A DNA stretch of 33,670 bases. It comes from a virus. The notes beneath the pieces were generated by a model. The model had not been told where the DNA came from. It saw only the letters and a list, made by a program, of their open reading frames with translations, and made no database searches. Both the position numbers and the translations under genes were made by a program. Shown here piece after piece: positions 5,624 to 13,928 of this stretch (the first letter of the stretch is position 1; the number at the start of each line of letters is the position of its first letter). The stretch is taken from the IMG/VR virus record IMGVR_UViG_3300041955_000768, positions 1-33,670 of that record; one strand, written 5' to 3'.

Positions 5624-6282
5624 GCCTTCGCACCATGCACGTGTTGGTCGACGGCCGCTGCATCGATCTGGATGCGCCGGTTTTCTCGCCTGACGATCTG
5701 CCACTGTTGGCCGAAATGCTGGCCAAGGAAGCGCGCTTCAACGGCGCAACACCTGGCCTGCAGTATTCCGTTGGGGAACACAGCTGCCTCGGCAGCGACG
5801 CGATACTTGCCAGGCGCGATCTGCCGCCGGTGCTGGCCAAGCTCGCCGCTGCATATTTCCTGACTCACGATCTGGCAGAGTCCTTTTTCAAGGACGACAC
5901 GACGCCGAAGAAAAACACGATCGCGGAGCGCATCCAAAGGCGGTGCGGCGTCATAGCGGCTTCAATTATCGGCGTTCTTGACGAACTGGCAGACGATCAC
6001 GAAGCGGCGCTGCAGAACGCTACGGGCTTGCCTTGGCCGCCGCCGGCGGAAGTGCGCAAGATCGTCAAGCATACCGATGTGACAATGTTCGTCACCGAAT
6101 GGCGCGATCTGATGGGGCTGAAGCCTGCCGATCATCCCGATTGGTCGCCCTATGTCGACGTGGCGCCGTTACCGCAAAAGATCAAAACGCCGTGCTGGAC
6201 CTGGCAGGTCGCGAAGAATTCATGGATGCGCCGCGCAACGCAGCTGCTGCCGGCATTGCAAGCCGCCGGGGGTAAAAAATGA
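5620..6282 (+). CDS. YfbR-type HD phosphohydrolase
   Basis: A 220-residue protein with the HD-hydrolase layout: YSVGEHSCLGSD supplies the first His, FLTHDLAESFFKDDTTPKK the His-Asp pair and following acidic residues, and VKHTDVTMFVTEW a candidate last Asp. Its relatives remove phosphate from deoxynucleoside mono- or triphosphates using a divalent metal. The same fold also includes DatZ of 2-aminoadenine phages, but no PurZ is seen in the window, so the substrate is open. The start at 5620 overlaps the previous stop (ATGA). Together with the deoxyribosyltransferase it likely shapes deoxynucleotide pools during infection. Confidence 0.75.
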   Translation: MSLRTMHVLVDGRCIDLDAPVFSPDDLPLLAEMLAKEARFNGATPGLQYSVGEHSCLGSDAILARRDLPPVLAKLAAAYFLTHDLAESFFKDDTTPKKNTIAERIQRRCGVIAASIIGVLDELADDHEAALQNATGLPWPPPAEVRKIVKHTDVTMFVTEWRDLMGLKPADHPDWSPYVDVAPLPQKIKTPCWTWQVAKNSWMRRATQLLPALQAAGGKK

Positions 6283-6647
6283 AGCGCAGCGCCGCACCGG
6301 CCATCGTCGCCATCGCGATCATTCTTGCCGGCGCTGCCAGCGCCCTGCCGATCGTGCGCCTAGCGTCCGGCGCCGCCGGCGGTGCGATCTCGCCGGACGA
6401 TATCAATCCGGCCAGCGTTCTGCCGCAGCCGTCCATCGAAGAACGCGATCGCGACGATACCGACCAGGCGGCCGATGGCGAAGACTGCACGATCTACGAA
6501 ACCCGCGTCCAGGCGCCGCCGCTGATCGATTGGCGCTGTGCGGAAGAAACAGCGGCCATGGATGGCGGCGATGATCTCGCCAAGAACTTTGCCCGCGCGT
6601 TGCTCGCCGTGCGCGATCACGACTACGAGGAAAGGCGGTCGCGATGA
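6279..6647 (+). CDS. Exported or membrane-anchored small protein
   Basis: A 122-residue protein with a lysine/arginine start and a hydrophobic helix (APAIVAIAIILAGAASALPI), either a signal peptide or an anchor. The rest is acidic and hydrophilic with two Cys (EDCTIYET and DWRCAEE) that could form a disulfide in the periplasm. Both ends overlap neighbours through ATGA junctions. No family is recognised; a host-envelope role is a guess from topology only. Confidence 0.6.
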   Translation: MKRSAAPAIVAIAIILAGAASALPIVRLASGAAGGAISPDDINPASVLPQPSIEERDRDDTDQAADGEDCTIYETRVQAPPLIDWRCAEETAAMDGGDDLAKNFARALLAVRDHDYEERRSR

Positions 6648-7030
6648 CGGTCGCCACCGGCAATTCCACGATGGACGCGGCCATGCTGTTGGATGAAATC
6701 GGCAGCTTCGGCGAACGCGTGACCGCGCAAGCGCCAATCGTATGGTTCGATGACGCGATCGAAGAAGCGCGGCTGTGCTGCGAAGCCTTGGGCGAACAGC
6801 TGGAAGACATGATCAGGCGCGGCGTTCCGGCCGTGCGCTTCCTTGACGGTTTTGCCCCGCTGTTGCTGCAGGCCATTGATCGGCTGCTGGCGTGCCACGT
6901 CACGCGCGATGCCCGATCGAAACGCTTTGCGGGGCTGGTGGCGTTTCTCGTTCCATGCGTCCGCGATGACAACCGCGCCGCGTTGGATTGGCTTGCTGAA
7001 GTATCACGTGATGAGAGGGTAACGCGATGA
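6644..7030 (+). CDS. Small helical protein of unknown function
   Basis: A 128-residue, acidic, mostly helical protein with no signal peptide or metal motif. It is held in the operon by ATGA overlaps on both sides, and the following gene is the ParB/MT-A70 fusion. A long antisense frame over this region is a codon-bias shadow. No function can be proposed. Confidence 0.6.
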   Translation: MTVATGNSTMDAAMLLDEIGSFGERVTAQAPIVWFDDAIEEARLCCEALGEQLEDMIRRGVPAVRFLDGFAPLLLQAIDRLLACHVTRDARSKRFAGLVAFLVPCVRDDNRAALDWLAEVSRDERVTR

Positions 7031-9468
7031 AGAAGAGTAAGCGAAAAATACCGGCGAAACAAAAATCTTCCGGCGGCGCGATCACAGTGCCGGCGGGTTG
7101 GCGCCCTGGCCTCACGCGGCGCGCGGCGGGTTTCGAACAGCCGACGCGGCCCGTGGGCAAGATCAAGGTAGGCAAGCGCCATCGCAAGGATTTTGGAGAT
7201 CTGAAAGGGCTTGCCGCTGATATCAACGAGCACGGCCTGCTGCAGCCGATCGTGGTCAATGAACATAATCAATTGATCGCCGGCGAGCGGCGCCTCAAAG
7301 CGTGGCAATTCTCCCGCTTCCGCGATCAGCCCATTCCGGTTCACGCCGTCCCGTTGGCCGATCTGGTCGCCGGCGAATGGGCGGAAAACGATCCGGCGCT
7401 GCGCAAGGATTTCAAGCTGACGGAAGCGGTTGCGATCCGCAAAGCCATCGAAGCGAAGCTGAAGCCTGAAGCGCGCGCGCGCCTGGCGCAAGCTGGCGCT
7501 GCCGGCGGCCGCGGCGCCGGCGGTATCGAAGGCGAGAAAATCAACGTCGCCGAACGCGCTTCGCAATTTACCGGCAAAAGCCGCCGCACGCTCGATAAGG
7601 CGGAAGCGGTCGATGACGCGGCGAAGCGCGATCCGGCCCGCTTCGGCAAGTTGAAGGAAGACATGGATCGCACCGGGCGTGCCGACGCGCCCTACAAGCG
7701 CCTGCAGAACCTGCTGGCGGCCGACGCCATGCGCGAGGCGCCGGCGCCGATGCCGGGCAACGGGCCTTATGTGGCCGGCATCGTTGATATCCCATGGGCC
7801 GGCGAACCGGATGACGATGATCCGGATCGGCGCGCGCGCGGCTACTATCCCTATCCCACCATGACCACGGCGCAGGCCGTGGCCTTCATGAAGGACAAGG
7901 TCGAGCCGATCCTGGCGCCGGCCTGCACGATCGGATTCTGGATCACGAATTACCATCTGGAATTCGGCCATCATCTGCCGGTGCTGGAAGCGCTTGGCAT
8001 GAAGCCGCGCGCGATCCTGACGGGAACGAAAGACCTGATCGGCCGCGGCCAGGTGTCGCGCGGCACCACCGAGCACCTGGTGCTGGCCTCGCGCGGCGAT
8101 GTGGTGATCCTGACATTCCCACGCACGGATTTCCCTTTCAAGGTCGACAAGAAGAATCATTCGCGCAAGCCGCAGGATTGGTTCGATCGCTTCGTCAAGC
8201 ATGTGCCGGCGTCGCGCTATTTCTCACTGTTCGAAACCGTCAAGCGCGGCAAGCTTTGGGATTGCCACGGCGATAAAATGCCGGAAGCGCCGGCGCCGGT
8301 GATGCCTGCGGCTGCAATCGATCTCGCGCTGGGCGATCAGCTGGCGGTCCTGGAAGCGGCGGCGTCCGGCGCGATCGGTCCCGGCGCCAAGGGCAAGATC
8401 ATCGATCAGCTGCAAAAGCAAAAGCTGCTGATCGGATCGGCGAAAAAGCCGCTGCGCATCACACAGGCTGGCCGCGACAAGCTTTCGCAGCTGCGCGCCG
8501 AACGCCGGCACGGTGAAGAACTGGCGGCGCTCCCTGAAGGCGTTGAAGCGCTGCAGCCGCTTTACGATGACGCAATCCGGCAACTGCATGGCGCGATGAT
8601 CGATGCGCAGGCCGCCCCGGCAGCGCGGCGCATGGGGATCGCTCATTGGGCAAAGCGGATTGATTTGATCGAACAGCGCGCCAATGGCGGAACGAGTTTC
8701 GGCGTGGCTGTGAACAAGGCGCTTGAAAGCCTGCGCATCAAAGCCGCCGCGCCGATCGGCATTGAACCAATGTGGGGCCAGCGCGGAACGTTTACGATCG
8801 ACGTCGATGGCGTGCCTTGCATTGTGGAAGCCGATGATGGGATCAGCGTTGACGCTTATGCATGTGATCCCGACAAGCCGTTTTGTTCTGAAACTGGCTT
8901 CCTGTGTCTCTCACCATTAGTCGATCTTGCCGACGAGTGTGAAGATGGCGACGCGCCGGCGGCCGAAACAATCGGCCAGTTCGCGGTGCGACTAATCCGC
9001 GACGAGATGGCTTTCAAAACCGATCCGAAGTCGGGCAAGAGAATGCCGCGCAAAGGCGCTCCGCTCAATCGCAAACAGTGCCATCGGCTGCCGAAGTCCT
9101 GGAAGGAAAACAGCGGTAGTCCAGTCGAAATCGGCGCTAAGGCCGCGCGGACAATCTTGAACAAGATTAAACCCGCGCCCGCGGTCGCCACGGCGGCAGA
9201 TGCTATCCGCAAGGAAGTGGCCCGCGCGCTCGCCGAAGATTTTCCGAACGGCGCTGAAGGCCACACGATCAAACAAACAATCGATTGGTCGGGCGGCGTG
9301 CCGGGAATGAGCGTGGCGACGTGCCAGTGCGGCGAAAGCTGGCGTGCCGCGCGCGATCTCCCTTTATCCGGTCATGAAGAACTGGATAAGCACATCGTTG
9401 CGCATTGGCGGAAGGTGGCCGCTGAAGGCGCGCAGGTCCGGCCGCCGCATGCACAGGCGGCCGAATGA
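7027..9468 (+). CDS. ParB-domain / MT-A70-like adenine methyltransferase fusion
   Basis: An 813-residue multidomain protein. Residues ~38-125 are a ParB-like domain (GLLQPIVVNEHNQLIAGERR), followed by GEWAENDPALRKDF and a helical part. Residues ~245-420 resemble an MT-A70 N6-adenine methyltransferase: VAGIVDIPWAG, GYYPYPTM, GFWITNYHLEFG, GTTEHLVLASRGDVV, HSRKPQDWF and RYFSLFE. The catalytic DPPW motif is DIPW here (codons at 7786-7797), an unusual change. A helical segment follows (~430-560), then a region with acidic and Cys residues, then a C-terminal part with a possible zinc site (CQCGESW, then HIVAHW). Such proteins mark phage DNA against host nucleases, but this one may be weak or inactive. 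It starts at an ATGA overlap and shares its ParB part with the protein at 17806. Confidence 0.75.
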   Translation: MKKSKRKIPAKQKSSGGAITVPAGWRPGLTRRAAGFEQPTRPVGKIKVGKRHRKDFGDLKGLAADINEHGLLQPIVVNEHNQLIAGERRLKAWQFSRFRDQPIPVHAVPLADLVAGEWAENDPALRKDFKLTEAVAIRKAIEAKLKPEARARLAQAGAAGGRGAGGIEGEKINVAERASQFTGKSRRTLDKAEAVDDAAKRDPARFGKLKEDMDRTGRADAPYKRLQNLLAADAMREAPAPMPGNGPYVAGIVDIPWAGEPDDDDPDRRARGYYPYPTMTTAQAVAFMKDKVEPILAPACTIGFWITNYHLEFGHHLPVLEALGMKPRAILTGTKDLIGRGQVSRGTTEHLVLASRGDVVILTFPRTDFPFKVDKKNHSRKPQDWFDRFVKHVPASRYFSLFETVKRGKLWDCHGDKMPEAPAPVMPAAAIDLALGDQLAVLEAAASGAIGPGAKGKIIDQLQKQKLLIGSAKKPLRITQAGRDKLSQLRAERRHGEELAALPEGVEALQPLYDDAIRQLHGAMIDAQAAPAARRMGIAHWAKRIDLIEQRANGGTSFGVAVNKALESLRIKAAAPIGIEPMWGQRGTFTIDVDGVPCIVEADDGISVDAYACDPDKPFCSETGFLCLSPLVDLADECEDGDAPAAETIGQFAVRLIRDEMAFKTDPKSGKRMPRKGAPLNRKQCHRLPKSWKENSGSPVEIGAKAARTILNKIKPAPAVATAADAIRKEVARALAEDFPNGAEGHTIKQTIDWSGGVPGMSVATCQCGESWRAARDLPLSGHEELDKHIVAHWRKVAAEGAQVRPPHAQAAE

Positions 9469-9647
9469 TGAACGAAGCGCAGGAAACCGCAGCAGCTGCA
9501 AGCCGCCTGGCGCTGCTGTTCAGCCACTGCCCGAAACGATCCGACGGGATCAAAGGCCACGCGTGGAAGCGTGCCGATTTTAGTTCAATGACCACGGCTT
9601 GCCGTTTCTGCGGCGAACCGTGGCCCTATCTTGATCAGGCGAAGTGA
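9465..9647 (+). CDS. Small protein with CxxC motif
   Basis: A 60-residue protein starting at the TGATG junction with the fusion gene. It carries HCPKRSDG, HAWKRADF and, near the end, TACRFCGEPWPY, so three Cys and a His could bind zinc as a minimal ribbon. Proteins of this type in phages are usually unassigned. It overlaps the next start. Confidence 0.55.
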   Translation: MMNEAQETAAAASRLALLFSHCPKRSDGIKGHAWKRADFSSMTTACRFCGEPWPYLDQAK

Positions 9648-9862
9648 TGGTGACGCCCGCTGACGTCGAAGCCTGGAAGCGCAAGGTGCGCGCGTCGCGG
9701 CCGCGCGGCGTGTATGTGCCAGCGGCTGAAGCGCAGGGCTATTTGCATGCTGGCGCCGAAGTGCTGGATGACTGCGTGCCGGCGCCCGGCTTCGGCCCCG
9801 GCGAGCGCGCGCGCTACCGTGACGAAGTTCTGCTGCTGTTGCCGGACGAAGGGCAACGATGA
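9647..9862 (+). CDS. Small protein of unknown function
   Basis: A 71-residue protein. The ATG at 9647 overlaps the previous stop (TGATG) and is preferred over the GTG one codon earlier. The sequence is mixed charged and hydrophobic with a Gly/Pro-rich centre (VPAPGFGPGERARYRDEV). No family is recognised. Its stop overlaps the next gene. Confidence 0.55.
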   Translation: MVTPADVEAWKRKVRASRPRGVYVPAAEAQGYLHAGAEVLDDCVPAPGFGPGERARYRDEVLLLLPDEGQR

Positions 9863-10332
9863 TGGCGATGAAGGGCAGCATTGAAGAACGGATCGTGTTC
9901 GCCATCGCGCCAGACGGAACGGGCGACGGCATCCCGCTTGTGGTGCTGGGCGTGCCGCTGGGCGCCTGGAAATACATTCGCGAAGGCAAGACAAACACAT
10001 TCGATCTGACGAAGGGGCCGATGCCGATCCCGCTCAAGATCATGGTGTTCGGCGGAATGAGCCACGCCGAAGTGAAGGGCGTCCTGGAAAAGTACGCCTT
10101 CGCGCAAGGCGCGCAGGGCATCCTGGATGAAACGCGCACCGACTTTCGCATCGATGCCGCGCCGCAGTTCAAGCTGATCGATGCCGCCGTGCGGCTGCGC
10201 GACTTGCTGATCATTGAAGGCGATCCGCCAGGGCTTTCCGTGCCTGATGGAGTCGACTTAAGGGCGTTCACTGATGCGTTCGATGCTTTAAGCGAAGCGA
10301 TCTCTGCTGAAGCGAAGGATGCGGAAGGATGA
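9859..10332 (+). CDS. Conserved-looking protein of unknown function
   Basis: A 157-residue soluble protein. The N-terminal half has a beta-rich pattern (IVFAIAPDGTGDGIPLVVLG, VPLGAWKYIREGK, PIPLKIMVFGGMS); the C-terminal half is helical. It is coupled to both neighbours by ATGA overlaps. No catalytic motif is visible. Confidence 0.6.
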   Translation: MMAMKGSIEERIVFAIAPDGTGDGIPLVVLGVPLGAWKYIREGKTNTFDLTKGPMPIPLKIMVFGGMSHAEVKGVLEKYAFAQGAQGILDETRTDFRIDAAPQFKLIDAAVRLRDLLIIEGDPPGLSVPDGVDLRAFTDAFDALSEAISAEAKDAEG

Positions 10333-10739
10333 GCGGCAAGCCTTGGACGGCCGAACGTCGCGCGGCATGGGGACCGCAAATCCGCGCGCGTTGGCGCGCC
10401 GGCACTTATGCCAAGCGAAGGCTTCCGCGAGTTAACGAAAAGGATCGCGCCGCGCGATCTGCGCGCATGACCACGCTGAACGTGCGCATGCGGGATGATA
10501 AGCGCCTCAAGGCAAAGTGCATCCGTGGTCAAAAGCGAACGCGCAGGAATGGGGCTTATCGACAGGTGCAGGCAGCGGTGATGACGGACATTATGTCCCG
10601 TCCGGAAATGCGCCGCGCCGCGCGAGATCACTGCATTCGCATCAATAAAAATCCGCGGACACGGCGGCGACAGTGGGCGACGCGCCGCCGACGCGCCAGC
10701 GGCAAGCGTATCGCCGAAGCAAGGGGCGCAGAACGATGA
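10329..10739 (+). CDS. Very basic protein, possible nucleic-acid binder
   Basis: A 136-residue protein dominated by Arg and Lys, including the C-terminal RTRRRQWATRRRRASGKR. The start WTAERRAAWGPQIRARWRAG resembles short helical repeats seen in DNA-binding modules that accompany phage HNH endonucleases, but no HNH nuclease motif is present. Binding to DNA or RNA is inferred from charge alone. Joined by ATGA overlaps on both sides. Confidence 0.55.
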   Translation: MSGKPWTAERRAAWGPQIRARWRAGTYAKRRLPRVNEKDRAARSARMTTLNVRMRDDKRLKAKCIRGQKRTRRNGAYRQVQAAVMTDIMSRPEMRRAARDHCIRINKNPRTRRRQWATRRRRASGKRIAEARGAER

Positions 10740-10939
10740 TTGAAAACGCGATCATTCTGCACGATCTGGCCGGCCGTCCGGTCACAGTTCATGTGGATCA
10801 GATGGAATATCGCCGCGACGTTAACCCGGACCTTGGCGACAATCCGGCCGGCCATACTGTGATCCTGCTGGTGAGCGGCACGGTCGAAGTCAAGGAAACC
10901 GAAGCGCAGATCGCTGAACTGATAAAGGCGCTGCCATGA
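10736..10939 (+). CDS. Small beta-rich protein, FlbD-like pattern
   Basis: A 67-residue protein starting MIENAIILHDLAGRPVTVHV and ending VILLVSGTVEVKETEAQIAE. The order of short strands followed by an ET-containing helix resembles FlbD-like small proteins and many unnamed phage proteins. The similarity is only in pattern. The start at 10736 is fixed by an ATGA overlap. Confidence 0.55.
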   Translation: MIENAIILHDLAGRPVTVHVDQMEYRRDVNPDLGDNPAGHTVILLVSGTVEVKETEAQIAELIKALP

Positions 10940-11232
10940 CGGATCGGGGACGCTTCGGAGACAATGAACTGGCGCCGACTCGGCCGGCTCGCGGTGGCCA
11001 GCGTGTGACCGGCGCATCCGATTTGGTCGACCTCGATCTGATTTTGCACAACGATAATCCATCAAAAAAAGCCATCGCCGTTTCCGAACGCGGCGACACG
11101 GCTTTCGAGAATTGGAAATGGCTACCACGCTCGCAAATTGAATACGAACTTCGCGGCACCGGCACAAACGGCAGCCGCCTGGTGCGCGTCACGATGCCTG
11201 AGCATCTGGCCATCAATAAGGGGCTGGCCTGA
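10936..11232 (+). CDS. Protein of unknown function
   Basis: A 98-residue protein with a disordered Arg/Pro/Gly-rich start, then a short folded part (AFENWKWLPRSQIEYELRGT) ending in MPEHLAINKGLA. The layout is typical of small phage accessory proteins in which a W-L-P motif precedes a compact strand-helix region. ATGA and TGATG junctions couple it to its neighbours. Confidence 0.6.
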   Translation: MTDRGRFGDNELAPTRPARGGQRVTGASDLVDLDLILHNDNPSKKAIAVSERGDTAFENWKWLPRSQIEYELRGTGTNGSRLVRVTMPEHLAINKGLA

Positions 11233-11606
11233 TGACAGTTTACGTTGACGATATGATGCGGCCGTATCGCGGCATGATCATGTGCCATCTGATCGCCGAT
11301 ACGCTCGATGAACTGCACGCGATGGCCGATCGGGTGGGCGTCGCGCGCGAGCATTTCCAGAACCGCCGCGCCGGCCCGCACTATGACATTTCGAAGTCGC
11401 GCCGGCTGCTGGCGATCGACGCCGGCGCCGTCGAGATCACGCTGCGCCAGTGCGCCTGCATGATGGCGCGCTGGCGCGCGACACGGCAGCTGGGCACGCC
11501 GGAAACCGCGATCACTTGGCGCCGCTTCCGCGTGCTGACGTATCCGAATTCGGTTCCCGTGCCGGAGCCGGCAGGTATCCCGTGGCCGGCGGCGATGGAG
11601 TCCTGA
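11232..11606 (+). CDS. DUF4031 family protein
   Basis: A 124-residue protein recognised by the ordered motifs MTVYVDDMMRPYRGMIMCHL, IADTLDELHAMADRVGV, HYDISKSRR and GAVEITLRQCA. The family is small, widespread in phages and bacteria, and without established function; its conserved Asp, His and Tyr residues suggest an enzyme. It begins at a TGATG overlap and is followed after one base by the hypermodification-type gene. Confidence 0.8.
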   Translation: MTVYVDDMMRPYRGMIMCHLIADTLDELHAMADRVGVAREHFQNRRAGPHYDISKSRRLLAIDAGAVEITLRQCACMMARWRATRQLGTPETAITWRRFRVLTYPNSVPVPEPAGIPWPAAMES

Positions 11607-11607
11607 T

Positions 11608-12465
11608 ATGGCAACGCCCGATTATTCGCCGCTGTTCTTTTGGGTCCGCGAGCGCGAGAAAATCCGCAGCAGCAAGGATTGCAATTGCCCGTGGCCGTGG
11701 ACCGATGATGCGATCCTTTCCACGTATCGCTTTTGCAACGTGCGCCGCGAAGACGATCGGGTGACGAAGTGGATCGATCAATTCATCCGCCTGCCCTTCG
11801 CCGGCCATCAATATCTGTGGTTGATGCTGTGCGTTGCGCGGCAGATCAATTGGCCTGAAACGCTGGCCGACTTGATCTCAAATGGTGCGTGGCCGGATTA
11901 TCAGAAGTTTGACCCTGCGGAAATTGCGATCATCCTCAATCGCCGCAAGCTTAATGGCCAGAAAATCTATACCGGCGCTTACATGATATCGGCGCCTGCG
12001 CAAAAGGGCGCTGACAAGCAACGCTATATCGCTGAAGTCGTGATCGGCGACCTGTGGCGCCGCCGGGACCTTTTTCGCCTGGCGCCATACACGCTGCAGG
12101 GTAAACACGAGTGGATCACGCGTTCGAATGGTTGGGGCCAGTTCATGGCTTATCAGGCCGTGGTCGATATGCGCTTCACCGGGCTGTTGCGCGACGCGCA
12201 GGATGTAGCGACGTGGGCAGCTGCTGGCCCCGGCACAATCCGCGGGCTTAACCGGCTTCACGGCCGCAACGTCGACGGCGGCCTTCCGCAAGCACAGGCG
12301 CTGGCCGAAATGCGCGCGATCTACAAGGTGGTGGTCGCTGAAACCGGCGTGCAGATGGATTTCAGCGACGTTCCAAACATCCTTTGTGAAACCGACAAGT
12401 ATCTGCGGGTCAAGCGCGGCGAAGGCAAGCCGCGCGCGCTTTACATTGCGGGGCCGGGCTGGTGA
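11608..12465 (+). CDS. Thymine-hypermodification helical protein (5-hmdU kinase helical / aGPT-PPlase type)
   Basis: A 285-residue protein with the signature of this family: FFWVREREKIRSSKDC, PWTDDAILSTYRFCNVRRED, then VTKWIDQ, and further helical blocks ending KYLRVKRGEGKPR. In phages with hypermodified thymine, such helical glycosylase-like domains act after a hydroxymethyl-dU kinase, exchanging the pyrophosphate on the base for an amine or amino acid. Here the helical protein stands alone with no kinase P-loop. No thymidylate-synthase-like hydroxymethylase is in the window, so the precursor must come from outside or the reaction differs. The ATG lies one base after the DUF4031 stop. Confidence 0.7.
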   Translation: MATPDYSPLFFWVREREKIRSSKDCNCPWPWTDDAILSTYRFCNVRREDDRVTKWIDQFIRLPFAGHQYLWLMLCVARQINWPETLADLISNGAWPDYQKFDPAEIAIILNRRKLNGQKIYTGAYMISAPAQKGADKQRYIAEVVIGDLWRRRDLFRLAPYTLQGKHEWITRSNGWGQFMAYQAVVDMRFTGLLRDAQDVATWAAAGPGTIRGLNRLHGRNVDGGLPQAQALAEMRAIYKVVVAETGVQMDFSDVPNILCETDKYLRVKRGEGKPRALYIAGPGW

Positions 12466-12737
12466 TGACGCCGATCCTGTCCTTCAAGCGCGGCGAGCAT
12501 GACGGCGAGACCGTCACGCTGGGCGAAGTCGTGATCGGGCACGTCGCGCCTTTCATCGGCTGCGGCAACACGCGCGCGATCTTCACGGTGTGGTTGCCGG
12601 AATGCCGGCATTCGCAGCGGCCGGCATCATCCCTGGAGTCGGCTCGCGCCAATGTCGTCAGTGAAGTGGAAAAGTGGTTGTGCCGGGCCGGCATCTTTTA
12701 TCCCGGCCAAGCCGTGGAAGTGCAAAAGCCATGCTGA
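12465..12737 (+). CDS. Small phage protein of unknown function
   Basis: A 90-residue protein. The ATG at 12465 shares a base with the previous stop (TGATG). It is beta-rich in the first half (TVTLGEVVIGHVAPFI) with a helical end (SARANVVSEVEKWLCRAGIF). The position between the hypermodification gene and a zinc-motif protein suggests no clear role. The stop lies inside an ATGCTGA overlap with the next gene. Confidence 0.6.
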   Translation: MTPILSFKRGEHDGETVTLGEVVIGHVAPFIGCGNTRAIFTVWLPECRHSQRPASSLESARANVVSEVEKWLCRAGIFYPGQAVEVQKPC

Positions 12738-13225
12738 CAGCGGCAGATGCGGTGACGGATGGTGAGCACATCGCGGCGGTTCGCGACGATCCCACCGTCG
12801 CGGCTGTGCTGGCGCGGTTTCCCGGCGCCGAAATAACCGACATTCGCCAGCCGCCGGCGCCCGCTGCAGCGCCGGCGGCGGCTGAAGTGAAGGTGCTTGC
12901 CAACTGCGAGGCCCACGAAGTCCAGGACGCGATGCAGTGCCAGCGCTGTGGCCTGGCGTGGGATATCGCCGATCAGCGACCATCCTGCGAACCGATGACA
13001 TTCAAGCGCCTGGCGCAAGCTGCGGCCGATGCGGCCGACTATCTGGAACAATCGGAAGCGGCGTGGACCGCCGGCGATCCGGATGATCCCGATCTGGCGA
13101 AGCGGCCGCTGCGCCGCTTCCGCCTGCAATCGAACCTGAAGCGGGCACAAGAATTCCGCGCGCTGGCGCGGATGGTTGATGCGTTCAAGGCAATGAAGGA
13201 ACAGCGCCAGGAGTACCGGCGATGA
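12731..13225 (+). CDS. Protein with FPGA segment and Cys cluster
   Basis: A 164-residue protein. Residues ~16-38 read DDPTVAAVLARFPGAEITDI, a segment that also occurs in other phage replication-region proteins as I recall. An Ala/Pro linker leads to a putative zinc site (NCEAHEVQDAMQCQRCGLAW, then C). The C-terminus is a long charged helix ending in MKEQRQEYRR. The start is set by the overlap with the preceding gene. Nucleic-acid binding is plausible but unproven. Confidence 0.55.
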   Translation: MLTAADAVTDGEHIAAVRDDPTVAAVLARFPGAEITDIRQPPAPAAAPAAAEVKVLANCEAHEVQDAMQCQRCGLAWDIADQRPSCEPMTFKRLAQAAADAADYLEQSEAAWTAGDPDDPDLAKRPLRRFRLQSNLKRAQEFRALARMVDAFKAMKEQRQEYRR

Positions 13226-13638
13226 CTGAATGTTGCGGGAAGTATCGGTGGGACGCGCCAGCGGATGCGCCGGGACAGGGGTCAATGTGTGCCTCTTGTC
13301 CGCATCGCAAAAACCGCTGCAGCTGGTGCGGGTCAGGGCCGCATGACAACTGGAGGAACTGCGCACGGCCGCTGATGCGCGAGGCTTCGCCGGATGGCAA
13401 ATGTCCCTTAATGCGGATTGTGGTCGTCGATCGGCGCCTGGCATGGCCGCTGCGCTTTTGGCGGGCAGTTCGCGCGCTGATCCATCGGCCGAAGCTGAAG
13501 CTTCGCACGCGCCCGGCCGCCTTCAGGGTAAAAACGCCTGGCGGATGGAGATATTTCGAAAACGAAGAAACCGCGCAGCGCATCGCCGGGGAAGGACGCT
13601 ATCAAGGGCTGTACGTTCGCGATGGGGGTCGGCGATGA
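13222..13638 (+). CDS. Cys-rich small protein
   Basis: A 138-residue protein whose first 65 residues contain about ten Cys (ECCGKY, MCASCPHRKNRCSWCGSG, NCARPL, KCPL), fitting two zinc ribbons. A basic middle follows, then TPGGWRYFENEETA and GLYVRDG, a compact domain often found at the end of small phage proteins. Overlaps (ATGA) join it to both neighbours just upstream of the primase. Confidence 0.6.
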   Translation: MTECCGKYRWDAPADAPGQGSMCASCPHRKNRCSWCGSGPHDNWRNCARPLMREASPDGKCPLMRIVVVDRRLAWPLRFWRAVRALIHRPKLKLRTRPAAFRVKTPGGWRYFENEETAQRIAGEGRYQGLYVRDGGRR

Positions 13639-13928
13639 CTGAAAGGAAGAGAACGATGGCAGGTGGCGCGCAGATCGGGCGCCTGGCGCTGCGCCATGAA
13701 GGCAATTTTTGGAACGCCTATTATGCGCTGCAGGGCACGATGGATGGCGCCGTGCTGCTGGGCTCGATCGCCATGGCCATCGCGATCATGCCAGATCGCA
13801 AATGCGCGTTCATGACTTTAATGAAGGAAGCCGTCGCCGATATCATCGAAGAAGAAACCGGCGTGCGGCCGATCTGGCCAAACGGGCCGCAGCCCGCGCC
13901 GGAAGCTGAAAAGGCCGGGCACGGATGA
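13635..13928 (+). CDS. Small helical protein upstream of the primase
   Basis: A 97-residue protein with LRHEGNFWNAYYALQGTMDG and a central hydrophobic helix (AVLLGSIAMAIAIM) followed by MKEAVADIIEEETGVRPIW. I chose 13635 from the ATGA overlap; an in-frame ATG at 13656 has a better ribosome site (AGGAAGAG) and could be the real start, 90 residues. I recall similar short proteins preceding phage primases, but their job is unknown. Confidence 0.6.
   Translation: MTERKRTMAGGAQIGRLALRHEGNFWNAYYALQGTMDGAVLLGSIAMAIAIMPDRKCAFMTLMKEAVADIIEEETGVRPIWPNGPQPAPEAEKAGHG

Noticed and set aside
4803-6282. A 2-aminoadenine (Z) genome system
   Set aside because: The HD hydrolase could resemble DatZ, but no PurZ-like gene is in the window, so the claim is not supported.
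6403-8202. A 599-codon minus-strand frame
   Set aside because: It lies across two coding genes on the plus strand with recognisable domains, and no ribosome site or motif supports it.
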